The notes: generated by a model from the sequence alone, not told the origin. DNA of 64,000 nucleotides from Deltaproteobacteria bacterium (GCA_016704445.1 JADJAE010000025.1:46933-110932); one strand, 5' to 3'. Positions 9,501 to 19,326 are shown, numbered from the stretch's first letter. Program-made: numbers and translations.

Positions 9501-10720
9501 CAGCTGACGGTCCGATCGAGGTCTCGCTCGCGGTCCTCCTGAGCCAGCGTCGCCTCGAAGCCTCCACGAGCGAAGTAGATGCTCAACACGTCCTCGATCG
9601 ACCAGCCGCTCGCGCACCGATCGGTCACGAACAGCTCGAAGACGTGGTCGCCCACGCGCTTGCCCACGCGCGGTTTGCCCGGTTCGATCGCCGGTCGTCG
9701 CGTGATGATCAACCGCGTCACGACGGCATCGGCCGGGTCCTTGGCGGCCACCCACGGCAGATCCAGCACCTGCCACGCGTCGCGCCGCACCGGGGAGTCG
9801 GGGGAGGCGTAGGTGGCGTGAGGCGGCTGGGCGATCACCGCCTGCACGACCGTGCGGTGGAACAGTCGGTAGTCCGCGCAGCGCATCAAGTACCCCAGGC
9901 CGTGCCGGGTGATCGCCGCGGCGATGCGCGCGTAGCCGTAGAGTCCGTCGAGGCGCAGCAGGCCCTGCGTCGCAGCCAGTCCCCGCGCGAGTAGGTAGCG
10001 CACGACGGCGAGGCAGGCGTCCTCGATCTGGGCGAACGGATGCCCGTTGCCCGGCGCGCTCCAGCATCCCAGCCACTCCTGCGTGTGAGCCTGTTGGAGC
10101 GTCGTGCGCGTGCGCGTCACGTCCCCGCGCCCGGAGCCGCCGTAGTAGCCGCGCGCGCAGAGGTCTCGGGCGCGACGCAGGGGCGGCGGGCGGGTCGCGT
10201 CGTCGGCGAGCTCGCGCTGACGCGCACCGTGGTAGGTGCCGTCGTCGTCGAAGACGAGGGTGCGCTGACCGTCGCGATCGAAGAGGCCCCCGGCCTGCTC
10301 GGTGGGGATGCCGGCGTCGATCAGGTCGTCGAGCAGCATCGCCCCGAAGGCGCGGACGTGGTGCGGTCGGGCGGCTTCGAGGAAGCGCGAGAGCGCCGCG
10401 CGCGAGGGCAACGTCGCGCGATCCCAGACCGCGGCGAGCGCCGAGGCGATGGGGGGCAGTTGGGCGAACAGTGCCTTGAGATGCGGCGCGTCGGAGACGG
10501 CGAAGGTGAGCAGCACCAGGAGGTAGTCGAGGGCGACGTACACGCCTGCGCGACCGCGCTCGACCCGCATCCGCTCGACCAGGGCCGACCAGAGCGCGCG
10601 GACGCGCACCGCCCGCAGCACCACGAGGGCGTCGGCGAACCAGGGGGGTGGGGTCGGGGCCCGCTCGGGAGTGGTCTCGATCTCGGTGGTGGACGTATCC
10701 TCGGAACGCTTCTGCGCCAT
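9374..10720 (-). pseudogene. DDE-type transposase, 3' end lost
   Basis: 448-codon frame. Residues ~40-360 look like a DDE transposase of an IS family I cannot name: a helical N-terminal domain (LDYLLVLLTFAVSDAPHLKAL), an acidic box GLFDRDGQRTLVFDDDGTYHG, and GLLRLDGLYGYARIAAAITRHGLGY. From about 9500 downward the frame runs antisense through the IS4 fragment, so the native C-terminus, including the expected last catalytic Glu, is missing. Two insertion sequences therefore truncated one another here. Confidence 0.6.
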
Positions 10721-10877
10721 GGGGTGCCTCCGGTCTCAGCAACCCAGAGGGTGCCGCCGTGGCGCAGGAGCTCCTACTCCCAGGAACTACGGCCTGCGCG
10801 CGAGGCTACGAGGGGCGAGTGTCGAGTAGCCCCGGCCGGGAGAGTCACAGGCACTCCCCCGACCGAGGCCCTCACCA

Positions 10878-10910
10878 GATCCGGACAAGGAGATTTCCAC
10901 CATCCGGCTC
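10878..10910 (-). ncRNA. group II intron domain V (intron B)
   Basis: On the minus strand the stretch begins GAGCCGGATGGTGGAAATC and closes with TTGTCCGGATC. It forms the conserved ~34-nt hairpin with the pairing GAGCCGGA/TCCGGATC. It is followed by the domain VI helix and the intron 3' end at 10821. Confidence 0.8.
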
Positions 10911-10925
10911 TTCCGTGGATGCGGC

Positions 10926-11473
10926 TCACGAAGAGTCGCCCCAGAGCCTCACGCGGATCGAGGCTCGGGGCAGCGGGAAGTCCTCCACGATCGCGCGGAA
11001 TCGCTCCCACGTCAGGCGCGCTCGTTGACTCCGGCGATTCAACCACTTGAACCAGAGACGCCTCGCCGCGTGCGACAGACGCGCGAGCGCAGAGAAGTTC
11101 CCCTGGACACCGAAGTAGTTGAAGTGGCCGTCGAGCCGCCGTGCGAGACCGGCCTGCTGCTCCTTGAGGGGCTCGTGCCGATGGCGTCGGCACCAGTCCC
11201 CGAGGGCCTCGATCGCCCCCCGGAGCCGGCCTTTGCGTGTCGTCATGCCCACCCGCCACCCGTTCCCTCCGTGGGTACGGCGCCAGAACACCGTGAAACC
11301 CAGGAAGTCGAAGGTCGCAGGTCCCTTGCCGCCGGGATCGCTCGCGGAGGGGCGTCCGATCGGCAGCAGACGGGTCTTGTCGGGGTGCAGGCGTAGTCCG
11401 TACTTCGCCATCCGCTGGGGCAGCACCTGCATCACGCGCTGGGCGTCGTCGTGGCGCTCGAACGCGATCACGA
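10926..11473 (-). pseudogene. ltrA: intron B reverse transcriptase/maturase, 3' part
   Basis: The sequence resumes as TC GTG ATC GCG TTC GAG, completing the catalytic box to YADDFVIAFERHDDAQRV when joined to the 5' part. It continues with YGLRLHPDKTRLLPIGRP, FDFLGFTVFWRR and the maturase/DNA-binding end LDGHFNYFGVQGNFSALARL ... WFKWLNRRSQRARLTWERF. Summing the two parts gives 1327 nt, one more than a multiple of three, which matches the single extra base seen near the N-terminus of the 5' part. Confidence 0.85.
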
Positions 11474-11513
11474 GTCGAGTAGCCCGGGGGAACTGCCCCC
11501 CCGGGCCCTCACA

Positions 11514-11547
11514 GAACCGGACGTGAAACTCTCGCCTCATCCGGCTC
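11514..11547 (-). ncRNA. group II intron domain V (intron A)
   Basis: On the minus strand GAGCCGGATGAGG ... CACGTCCGGTTC forms the conserved 34-nt domain V hairpin. It is followed by a G/C-rich domain VI stem and the intron end at 11474. Confidence 0.85.
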
Positions 11548-13882
11548 CTACGATCCAGCCTCGGGTCGGACGCCGAGTTGCCACAGGACGAACAGGTTCG
11601 GCTCCCGTTGCGCGATGCCCCCCAGCCAGTGCATCGACGCGCGCTCTCGACGTCGCAACCGCTTGAACTTCCGCTGCGCCCAGGCGGCCAGGGCCTTGTT
11701 GAGATGTCGCAGGGTCTGAACACACTTCGAGCGGTAGAACCGACCGTAGTAGTTCATCCAGCCCCGCACCGACGGGTTGACGAGGTTCGCGAGATCTTCC
11801 AGACGCTGGTTGTTTCTGGAGGACGCCATCCGCCACGCGCGGATGGTGGCTCGGATCCTCGTGGCGGCCTTGGTGCTCATCGCGGGGAGAAAGCTCACGA
11901 AGAACTTCCCCGCGCGATTCTTCGCGCGTCGAGGTTGGAAGGTGTAGCCGAGGAAGTCGAACGCCACCCGTTCGTACACACCCCGGCGGTCGGCGTCCTT
12001 GCAGTACACGATCTGGGTCTTCGTCGGATGAAGCTCCAGCCCGCACTGTGTGAACCGACCCCGGATGGCCTCCAGGACCGACTGAGCCTGCCGCTCGCTC
12101 CGACAGTGGACGATGGCATCGTCCGCATAACGCTCGAACTGGACCCCGGGGAATTCCCGCTGCATCCAGGCGTCGAACGCGTAGTGGAGAAAGAGGTTGG
12201 CCAGCAGCGGACTCCTCACGCCTCCCACGCAAGTGACAACTTGCATCGGCGCTCCCTGCCGGAGACGAATTCGTCGGCGCCGGTCCACCCGTGGTGGGAC
12301 TCGTCGGCAGCCGGAAGACGACCGTCGCCCCCTCCGGGTCGATCTCGACGCGCGCGACGAGGAGGCGGATGAGATCGCGGCGCTCCTCCCACGAGAGCTG
12401 CTCGAGTCCTCCACGGACCCGCGCCGCGAAGTCTTCGAGACGCCCCGTGACCGCACGCAACGTCACGATCTCCGCGAGCTGCGTCTCGGCCTGCTCCAAC
12501 GCCTCCCGCGCATGCGTGAGCCGCGCCTTCAAGCGATCCGAGCGCGCCGTCAGTTCCGGCAGGTCGAGGGCACCCGCTTCGTACGCATCGAGCAGGCGGG
12601 TCAGACTCCGCTCCTGCGCGGTCACGACCTGCGCGGCAGCGTCGCGCTGAGCACGACGTTCGACCTGTACGCGGTCGCTCTCGGCGCGGCGCACCCACTC
12701 ATTCAAGACGCGCGCGGGATCTTCGAGCGTCGCCCGCACGGCGTCCCAGACGTGAGCGTCCAGCGGGTCCACGCGCATCTGCGGGTTGTGGCAGATGCGG
12801 CCGCCCGCGAAGCGGTAGGCGTCGCTGCCCACGCATCGATAGTAGGCGTAGCAGGGGCGCCCCTTGCGCGCGGCCGGCGAGACGGCCTTGCCGTAGTAGG
12901 CGTAGCCGCAGCTCGCGCAGACCACGAGTCCCTGCAGCAGGTAGCGGTGACCCCGCGCGTTGCGCGCCGAGAGCCGCTTGTTGCGTTCGAGTTGCTCGCG
13001 CGCCGCGGTGAAGACCTCGGACGTCACGAGTGCCGGGACGGGGATCGAGATCCACTGCTCGGTGGCGCGGGCGCGGGCCGCGCTCCTGGCACGTCGCGGC
13101 GTGCTGGTCTTGCTGCGGATGGGTCGCAGCAGCTGGCCGCGGGGCACCGACTCCGTCTTGCCGTAGGCCGCCTCGCCTGCGTACGCCGGGTTGCGCAGGA
13201 TGCCCCAGACTGTCGAGCGGTCCCAGCGCGGCGCGCCCCGTCGCGTAGGGACGCCCGCCGTGTTGAGGTCGCGCACGAGTTGAGCGATCGACTGCTGGCG
13301 ATGGACGAGGGCGTCGAACAGGCCGCGCACGACCTCCGCTTCGGCGAGCACAACCTCGTAACGCGCCGGCTCCGTGGCGGTGCGCGCGACGTAGCGGTAG
13401 CCGTAGGGCGCGCCCGACAGGGGATTGACCAGACCCTGCCGCGCGCGATGGAGCTTGCCGCGACGGTAGCGCTCCATCAGCCGTGCGCGCTCGTACTCCG
13501 CGACCATCCCCTGGACCTGCGTGAGCAGGGTCTCCTCGGCCGTCTCCCCGCGCGCGCCGAGCAGGAACACGACCCGCACCCCTCGGGCCGCGAACTCCTC
13601 GAGCAGCAGCACCTGATAGGCGTAGCGGCGAGCGAGACGGTCGGGGCTGTGGACGTAGATCAGGTCGATCGCGCCCTCCGCGACCCGATCGCGCAGCCGC
13701 TCCAGGCCCGGTCGCATGAGCGTCGTGCCGCTGAACCCGTCGTCAAGGTAGAGGTCGTCGGGCGACACCCGATGACCGTCGGCGGCAGCACGCTCCTGGA
13801 GGGCCGCGACCTGGCTGTCGATCGTGGCGCGCTGGGCCTGCTGCGCCGACGATACCCGTGCGTACAAGGCGATGGAGATCAT
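11537..13882 (-). CDS. large serine recombinase (resolvase/invertase family), with read-through tail
   Basis: ATG 13882 follows AGGAAGGAG. Residues 1-150 are the catalytic resolvase domain, with nucleophile context ALYARVSSAQQ and YVHSPDRLARR. A Recombinase domain follows (PYGYRYV, GVPTRRGAPRWDRSTVWGIL, RNPAYAGEA), then the zinc ribbon VCASCGYAYYG ... RCVGS and a coiled-coil motif (residues ~440-500). Recognisable sequence ends near 12260 (RVEIDPEGATVVFRLPTSPT). The element's boundary arrives before any stop, so the frame runs about 240 codons out of frame through intron A to 11537. The functional protein is probably ~545 residues plus a target-dependent tail. Confidence 0.8.
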   Translation of the reverse strand: MISIALYARVSSAQQAQRATIDSQVAALQERAAADGHRVSPDDLYLDDGFSGTTLMRPGLERLRDRVAEGAIDLIYVHSPDRLARRYAYQVLLLEEFAARGVRVVFLLGARGETAEETLLTQVQGMVAEYERARLMERYRRGKLHRARQGLVNPLSGAPYGYRYVARTATEPARYEVVLAEAEVVRGLFDALVHRQQSIAQLVRDLNTAGVPTRRGAPRWDRSTVWGILRNPAYAGEAAYGKTESVPRGQLLRPIRSKTSTPRRARSAARARATEQWISIPVPALVTSEVFTAAREQLERNKRLSARNARGHRYLLQGLVVCASCGYAYYGKAVSPAARKGRPCYAYYRCVGSDAYRFAGGRICHNPQMRVDPLDAHVWDAVRATLEDPARVLNEWVRRAESDRVQVERRAQRDAAAQVVTAQERSLTRLLDAYEAGALDLPELTARSDRLKARLTHAREALEQAETQLAEIVTLRAVTGRLEDFAARVRGGLEQLSWEERRDLIRLLVARVEIDPEGATVVFRLPTSPTTGGPAPTNSSPAGSADASCHLRGRREESAAGQPLSPLRVRRLDAAGIPRGPVRALCGRCHRPLSERAAGSVGPGGHPGSVHTVRAGASSDEDPDRVLQGRRPPGCVRTGGVRLPRLHLPTSTREESRGEVLRELSPRDEHQGRHEDPSHHPRVADGVLQKQPASGRSREPRQPVGAGLDELLRSVLPLEVCSDPATSQQGPGRLGAAEVQAVATSRARVDALAGGHRATGAEPVRPVATRRPTRGWIVGAG
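11548..12217 (-). pseudogene. ltrA: intron A reverse transcriptase/maturase, 3' part
   Basis: It resumes at RSPLLANLFLHYAFDAWMQR and carries the catalytic RYADDAIVHC, CGLELHPTKTQIVYC, FDFLGYTFQPRR and the end VRGWMNYYGRFYRS ... LNKALAAWAQRKF. Joined to 15788-16371 at the shared GGCGT, it makes 1254 nt (418 codons), a perfect reading frame of normal length for a bacterial intron maturase. The interruption falls inside RT motif QGG-x-x-SPLL. Confidence 0.85.
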
Positions 13883-14145
13883 CTCGCGGACTCCTTCCTG
13901 CGGACGTGCGCAGGGGTTGGGATCACGGGCTCGGGCGCGGCGGATCGCACCTCGCGACGCGTGATCGGCACGAGGCATTCGTACGCGTGGCGTAGGTGCT
14001 CCGCCGCGAGCCGTGTCGGCTCGTACGCCACTCGAATTCGGAGTGGACGTTCCATGAGAAGCGCGTGGTACCCGGGGAGCGACCCGTCCAGCACCCGCGC
14101 GTTGCGGCCCGCGACGCCGGGCTCACGGGTCCCTCCGTCGGCCAT
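13879..14145 (-). CDS. small protein coupled to the serine recombinase
   Basis: 88 codons from ATG 14145 (or 58 codons from ATG 14055, MERPLRIRVAYEPTRL). The TGA overlaps the recombinase ATG as ATGA, so translation is probably coupled. The core RIRVAYEPTRLAAEHLRHAY recurs, from memory, in small ORFs next to similar recombinases. It could be a recombination directionality or stability factor, but nothing in the sequence proves this. The IS66 element sits just upstream and may have removed its promoter. Confidence 0.5.
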   Translation of the reverse strand: MADGGTREPGVAGRNARVLDGSLPGYHALLMERPLRIRVAYEPTRLAAEHLRHAYECLVPITRREVRSAAPEPVIPTPAHVRRKESAR

Positions 14146-14176
14146 CCCGCTGGCTCGCGCGCAGAGAAGCCCGAGT

Positions 14177-15731
14177 GTAACCGTTCAGGGGGTTGCCAGG
14201 AGCTCTCTGCTCGTCTAGCGATCGCGGGGTGACGACGTGGCGCGACAGGTTGCCGCTGGTGAGCGCCGAGGAACTGGCAGGCCTGCCGCCGTCTGTCCGT
14301 GCTCGACTGGAGACGCTCGAACACCTGCTGGACCTGACCCTCGCTCACGTCGAAGAGCTCAATCGTCTGCGTGGACTGCTGGAGGAGCGGGTTGCGCGAC
14401 TGGAGGAGCGAGTCGGCACCAACTCGTCGAACTCCTCGAAGCCGCCGAGCAGCAACGGACCGAGCGCCCCGCCGGCCTCCAGACCCGGACCGAGTGGGCG
14501 GCCGAAGGGCGGGCAGAAGGGCCACAAGGGGCACCGCCGCGAGCTGCTGTCGCCCGAGAAGGTGGACACGGTCGTCCCCCTGCAAGCCGGTCGCGTGCGG
14601 GGACTGTGGGCACGCCCTGGAGGGCGACGACCCGGAGCCGTTGCGACACCAGGTGATCGAGCTCCCCGAGAAGCTCGCCCATGTCACCGAGTTCCAGATC
14701 CACGCGCTGACCTGCGCCTGCTGCGGCTCCTCGACGCGGGGCGCGCTGCCGCCCGAGGCGCCCACGACGATGCTCGGGCCACGAGGGCAAGCACTGCTCG
14801 GAGCGTTGGTGGGTCAGTTCAAGATGAGCCACCGCGACGTGGTGATGTTCTTCACCACGGTGCTCGGCGTCACGATGTCGGCCGGGACCGTCGCCCGCAT
14901 GCTCTTCCGCGTCTCCGAAGCCGTCGCCGCGTCCGTCGAGGCGGCCAAGGTCGCCGCGCGCCAGCAGGCGGTGGCGCATGCGGACGAGACGAGCTGGCGT
15001 CGCGGTCGTCGCAAGGGCTGGCTGTGGGTGATGGCAACCGCCGTCGCGACCTTCTTCGAGGTGGCCGCCGATCGCGGGGGCGAGTCGGCCGCGCAGCTCG
15101 TGATCGAGTTCAAGGGGCATCCTCGTGGTCGATCGTTGGAGCGCGTACGACGTGCTCGGCGTGAAGGCCTGGCAGTACTGCTGGGCGCACCTGAAGCGCG
15201 ATTGGGAGAAGTTCCGGCTGCGCGGCGGGGTCGACGCGGACCTCGCCGAACGACTGGCCCGCGAGACCGATCGACTGTTCGACTGGTGGCACTGGGTGAA
15301 GCAGGGCCGGCGCGATCGTGCGTGGTTGCAGCGCTCGGTGGCGCGCCTGAAACGCACGTTCCGACGCCTGCTCGAAGAAGGGGTCGAGACGGCCTCGTCG
15401 AAGACCCGTGGGACGTGCGGCGAGCTGCTGGCGACGTTCGAGCGGATGTGGACCTTCGTCGATCACGAGGGCGTGCCGCCGACGAACAACTTCGCCGAGC
15501 AGCAGATCCGCCATGGCGTCATCTGGCGCAAGACGAGCTATGGCAGCGATAGCCCACGGGGTGCCTGTTTGCAGGGCGGATTCTCACGGTGGTCGCGACG
15601 TGTCGTCAGCATGCGCGCAGCGTGTTTGCCTTCCTGTGCGACGCCGTCATCTCGACGCTACGCGGTCTCGCGGCGCCCTCGCTCATTCCCCTCGAGCTCC
15701 TGTCCAATGGAGTTGGGGGCTGAACGGTTAC
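14177..15731 (+). mobile_element. IS66-family element 1 (tnpC-only type) with 8-bp target duplication
   Basis: Inverted ends GTAACCGTTCAG (14177-14188) and CTGAACGGTTAC (15720-15731) bound a 1555-bp element. The 8-bp direct repeat GCCCGAGT flanks it at 14169-14176 and 15732-15739, the duplication length typical of IS66. Only a tnpC-like gene is present, as in the ISBst12 subgroup. Confidence 0.9.
14229..15723 (+). pseudogene. tnpC: IS66 transposase TnpC with three frame breaks
   Basis: The N-terminal helical region and SSNSSKPPSSNGPSAPP linker are read in one frame to about 14590. A second frame carries the zinc-ribbon CGDCGHAL ... CACCGSS and the catalytic HADETSWRRGRRKGWLW region to about 15110. 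A third carries DRWSAYDVL, the CWAHLKRDW box and TNNFAEQQIR, to about 15555. A final frame ends RILTVVATCRQHARSVFAFL with TGA at 15721-15723. All catalytic elements exist but not in one frame. As the terminal repeats and target duplication are perfect, indel sequencing errors are as likely as real decay. Confidence 0.8.
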
Positions 15732-15787
15732 GCCCGAGTTACGCGGCCCCGCCACGTGAAGTTATCAATAGCGTTTGTAGCGTGACG

Positions 15788-16371
15788 ACGCCGCCCTGCG
15801 GCGTGCCCTTCGTCCGTGCTTCCAGGGATCCGTCCGCGCGCTGCATGGGGGCACGCAGCCACCGTGCAAGGTACAGCCGGACCCATGGCAGATCGGTGTG
15901 GTGCGCTACCGCGCGCTCTGCCAGATCATGCGGAATGGCATCAAAGAAATTCTTGATGTCCAGATCGATGACCCAGTCGGCGCGCCAGCACCGCGCTCGC
16001 GCAGTCGCCACCGCATCGAGCGCAGACTTCCCGCGGCGATAGCCATAGGAGTCGGGGTGGAGCACGGGCTCCACCAGTGGCTCCAGGACCTTCGCCACGA
16101 CCGTCTGCGCCACGCGATCCGCAACCGTGGGGATGCCCAGTGCGCGTGTGCCGCCGCTCCCCTTCGGAATCTCGACGCGCCGCACGGGCGGTGGGAAGTA
16201 CGAGCCGGACGACATTCGATTCCAGATCTTGTAGAGGTTGCCCTTCAGATCTTTCTCGAACGCCGCCAGGGTCTCGCCGTCCACGCCGGCCGCACCGCGG
16301 TTCGCCTTCACCCGCTGGTACGCATCCCAGACGAGTTGCTTCGGAATCTCGTAAGGCTTTGCCTCAGGCAC
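15788..16371 (-). pseudogene. ltrA: intron A reverse transcriptase/maturase, 5' part
   Basis: GTG 16371 follows the strong site GAGGGGAGGAG. The product begins MPEAKPYEIPKQLVWDAYQR and shows RT blocks RRVEIPKGSGGTRALGIPTV, DSYGYRRGKSALDAV, WVIDLDIKNFFDAIPHDL and TKGTPQGGV. It is cut after GGV by the serine-recombinase element. The rest is at 11548-12217. Confidence 0.85.
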
Positions 16372-16548
16372 GGGCTCCTCCCCTCGCGGGTTGACCCCTG
16401 CCCTCGGCCAGATCGTCGGGCCCCTTCGCTCCGCCCGCATTACTGAGCGTGGTCACGCTTCTTGATGGTGATTCGATCACGCTCTTTGATGGGATTGCGG
16501 CGAGCGTGTGAGCACGACCGACGGCGCCGGTTCGTTGCGTGGTCGCCG

Positions 16549-16872
16549 TCAGAAAGGGAGGTCGTCGTTCGGCAGGTCGGCGGTGCGCTCGCGCTGGCGG
16601 TCGAGGAGGTGCGCATATCGCACCAGCTCTCGTCGTAGCGCGTGACCGTGCCCGAGGATCCGGTGGGCGACTCGGAGGCAGGGGATCTGCGCCCGCTCGG
16701 GCATCGCGGACCACCCATCGTCGAGCATCTCGGGGTTGGCCGCGATCAGCGCGAGGAGGGTGACGTCGAGCACGGCGCGCAGGGCCTCGACGGTGGCCCG
16801 CTCGGGCGTCTCGGCGAGCATCTCCGGGGTCAGCCGTGTCTCGATCTCGCGCGGGTGCCGCGGGTGGTTCAC
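16549..16872 (-). CDS. small transposon protein of unknown function
   Basis: 107 residues, mostly helical (LTPEMLAETPERATVEALRA). Its ATG overlaps the end of the ATPase gene (ATGA at 16869-16872), so it is the last gene of a coupled transposition operon. In Tn5053/Tn7-like systems this place is often held by a target-selection protein such as TniQ, but no zinc finger or TniQ motif is visible. The function is left open. Confidence 0.6.
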   Translation of the reverse strand: MNHPRHPREIETRLTPEMLAETPERATVEALRAVLDVTLLALIAANPEMLDDGWSAMPERAQIPCLRVAHRILGHGHALRRELVRYAHLLDRQRERTADLPNDDLPF

Positions 16873-17720
16873 CGTCGCGCCGCCTTCCCCGTGGGTGCCG
16901 CCGTCCGTCGCGCCGCGGGCGGGGCGAAGACCTCCAGGTACAGCCTCTCGTCGAGCGTCGTCTGCTCCCGGGCGACAGCGGCGTCGAGCAGCTCGGCGGC
17001 CATCGTGAGCAGCACGCGGTAGTTGCCCGCCGCGTGTTCACAGAGCGTGTCGAGCAGCTGCGGTGTCGCGAGCGTCGCGTTGCCAGCCTGCGTGAGCCGA
17101 TGCACGAGGCAGCCGCGCAGCTCCTCGCGCGTCGCGTACTCGTGCGTCATGCGCACGCGCATCCGGCTGCCGAGCGGCACCAGCTCCTCGCGCCGAAACA
17201 TCTCCGGCAGCCGCGCGTCCCCGGCGAGCACCACCGTCAGAATCGCCCTCGAATCGAAGCACGTACTGGTCAGCACGCGCAGCTCGGAGAGCACCTCGGG
17301 GTACATCTCCTGCGCCTCATCGATGAGCAGCACCGGGCGCATCAGGGTCGCGTCGATGTGCGCGTGCCACTTCTCGCGCAGGGCCTTGAAGCCACCCCAG
17401 CGGTTGCTCGCGGTGCAGGTAGTTCCGAAGAGCTCGCCCAGCTCTCGGTAGAAGTCCGCGACGCGACTGCGCGGGTGCGTGAGCGTGCCGACGGTGACGT
17501 CGCGCAGCCCGCCGAGGCGCTCGGCCAGCACGCGCAGCGTCACCGACTTGCCCGTGCCCACGTCGCCGGTGACGAGCGCGAAGCCGCCCTCGCGCACCTG
17601 GTTGTTGACCCGCCAACAGAAGTGCTCGGTCCTCGGCGAGACCCACAGCGCCTCGACCGGGACGTCGGGAGAAAAGGGGTTGTACTTCAGTCCCAGCGCC
17701 GACCATGTCCTCGCGTTCAT
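16869..17720 (-). CDS. ExeA/TniB-like AAA ATPase of the transposon
   Basis: 283 residues. Walker A is GDVGTGKS (residues ~51-58) and Walker B is PVLLIDEAQEMYPE, followed by a sensor-like LTVVLAGDARLPEMF and a conserved arginine-rich LGSRMRVRM. The C-terminal ~80 residues are a helical lid. MuB/TniB-type ATPases choose target DNA and stimulate the DDE transposase. ATGA overlaps on both sides place it between the transposase and the small protein. Confidence 0.85.
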   Translation of the reverse strand: MNARTWSALGLKYNPFSPDVPVEALWVSPRTEHFCWRVNNQVREGGFALVTGDVGTGKSVTLRVLAERLGGLRDVTVGTLTHPRSRVADFYRELGELFGTTCTASNRWGGFKALREKWHAHIDATLMRPVLLIDEAQEMYPEVLSELRVLTSTCFDSRAILTVVLAGDARLPEMFRREELVPLGSRMRVRMTHEYATREELRGCLVHRLTQAGNATLATPQLLDTLCEHAAGNYRVLLTMAAELLDAAVAREQTTLDERLYLEVFAPPAARRTAAPTGKAARR

Positions 17721-19246
17721 CGTGACGCCTCCTCGCCGTCGGGACCGGCGTGCGCGGCGGCCTCGGGTGTCGGGTCCGGCGGCGTCACCGCCCGGGGCAC
17801 GTACGCAGGTGGCAGGCCCGTCGCGGCGTACTGCGCCATCAGCTCGCGCAGGCGCGGCGCGATCGCTTCGGGCTCGGGCATCGGCATCGGAGTGCTCGCG
17901 TCCCCGACCGGCGCCGGAGCCTCGCGCACGCGGCGCCGACCGTCAGCGTTGGCGGCCTTGTCGAGCGGCACGACGACGCACAGCCGCGTGCCGTGGCGCT
18001 CGTCGTAGAGGTCCACGCACGACAGGTCCCAGCGCGCGTAGCGCACCGAGAGCGTCGTCAGTTGCCGGTAGCGCGAGGGCACCTCGAAGCGCACGCCGTC
18101 GAGCGTGAAGGTGCCGTCGCTCTTGCGCTGTCGCCGCTCGGCCTTCATCCGAAATGCCCTGCGCAGCGCGTCGCTCGAAGGGCTGGTGCGACCCACCGAG
18201 GGCGCGTGCAGGAAGCGGTCGAAGGGCGTCGCGCCGGTCTCGCGGTGGACCTTGTGGTGATACTCGCCTTCGAGCCACGCCATCGTGGCCTCGTTGAGCA
18301 GCGCGAGCGTCAGCTCCGGGTGCCCTTCGAGCATCGCCATCAGTCGCCCCTCGACCTGGGCCCAGAAGATTTCCATCTTCGCATTTTGCTCGGGGCTGTA
18401 GGCGCGCGTGGTGTCCCCAACGATGCCCAGCGCGGCGAGTCCCTCGACGGTCTCGGCGGCGACCATCGCACTGCCGTTGTCGGTCAAAAGATGCCTCGGC
18501 AACCCGCGCTTCTGGATCGCCTGCGAGAGCCCATGCACCAGGTCGGCGGCGGTCTCGCCCGCGTACCACTGGCCGTGGCAGAGGAGGCGCGAGTGGTCGT
18601 CGATCACGCCGAGCATCCGCGGCGTCACCCACTGCCCGTCGGGCAGCAGCACCTTGCGCGAGCTGACGTGGAAGTCGAGGTGCCACAGCCCGTGGACGTG
18701 CGTGGCCTCGTAGCTCCGCGTCTCCCGCAGCGTCCGCGCCACGGCGGCCCGCACCTCGCCCGGGCGCGCGACCTCGTGGAGCCTCGGCTGACGCGTGAGC
18801 CCGCGGCGATGGAGGTAGCGCCGCACCGTCGAGTACGAGGGCATCACGCCGAGCGTGGGGTCCTCGCGCACGAGCGTGCCGAGGTTGTCCGCGTGCAGCT
18901 GGAACGACCACCCAGGGTGCCGTTGGTGCTGCGCCGCCAGGGCGATGCCCATGCGCGCGGACACCGCCGGCTGCGTGCCGCGGTCGGCTCGCACCTGCCG
19001 ACGCAGCGCGCTCACCGGATCGACGCGCTCTCCCTTCGCTGCGTACATCCACCTTTCGATCGTCGAAACGCTGAACGTCACCGGCGCCGCGGTGATGGGG
19101 TGCTGCCACGTCTGCGCGGCGAGTGCGGCGAGCGCGCGGCGCACCCCGCCACGCGCCGTGGGCGGCGCGGCCAACAGCTGACCCACGACCGCGAATCGCA
19201 TCCGCGCCCACTCATCTGGAACCCTCGTACCGTGCTCTTCACTCAC
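17717..19246 (-). CDS. DDE (rve) transposase of the Mu-like transposon
   Basis: About 509 residues from GTG 19246, preceded by AGGGAG. It has N-terminal HTH regions (TFSVSTIERWMYAAKGER; MPSYSTVRRYLHRRGL), then the integrase core with Asp in LWHLDFHVSSRKV, Asp in LLTDNGSAMVAAETVEGL and Glu in YSPEQNAKMEIFWAQVEGRL. A mu-C-like beta domain follows (DGTFTLDGVRFEVPSRYRQL). Spacing and order match Mu A/TniA-type enzymes. It appears intact and probably functional, with the downstream ATPase translationally coupled. Confidence 0.85.
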   Translation of the reverse strand: MSEEHGTRVPDEWARMRFAVVGQLLAAPPTARGGVRRALAALAAQTWQHPITAAPVTFSVSTIERWMYAAKGERVDPVSALRRQVRADRGTQPAVSARMGIALAAQHQRHPGWSFQLHADNLGTLVREDPTLGVMPSYSTVRRYLHRRGLTRQPRLHEVARPGEVRAAVARTLRETRSYEATHVHGLWHLDFHVSSRKVLLPDGQWVTPRMLGVIDDHSRLLCHGQWYAGETAADLVHGLSQAIQKRGLPRHLLTDNGSAMVAAETVEGLAALGIVGDTTRAYSPEQNAKMEIFWAQVEGRLMAMLEGHPELTLALLNEATMAWLEGEYHHKVHRETGATPFDRFLHAPSVGRTSPSSDALRRAFRMKAERRQRKSDGTFTLDGVRFEVPSRYRQLTTLSVRYARWDLSCVDLYDERHGTRLCVVVPLDKAANADGRRRVREAPAPVGDASTPMPMPEPEAIAPRLRELMAQYAATGLPPAYVPRAVTPPDPTPEAAAHAGPDGEEASR

Positions 19247-19326
19247 CCGTTTTGCTCCCTTCGTCGGACCCGGGAGCGACCGTATTCGTCGGGTCCGCGG
19301 GCGTCGTCGGGCGTGCTCTGCGGGCT

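Larger units (their letters stand above)
12218..15787 (-). mobile_element. minimal serine-recombinase element inside intron A
   Basis: The segment between the two halves of intron A's RT gene encodes only a large serine recombinase and a small coupled ORF; an IS66 later entered it. Both junctions carry GGCGT (15792-15788 and 12222-12218), consistent with a short crossover core as used by serine recombinases. Without the IS66 the element is about 2.0 kb. The exact crossover dinucleotide cannot be fixed from one sequence. Confidence 0.7.
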
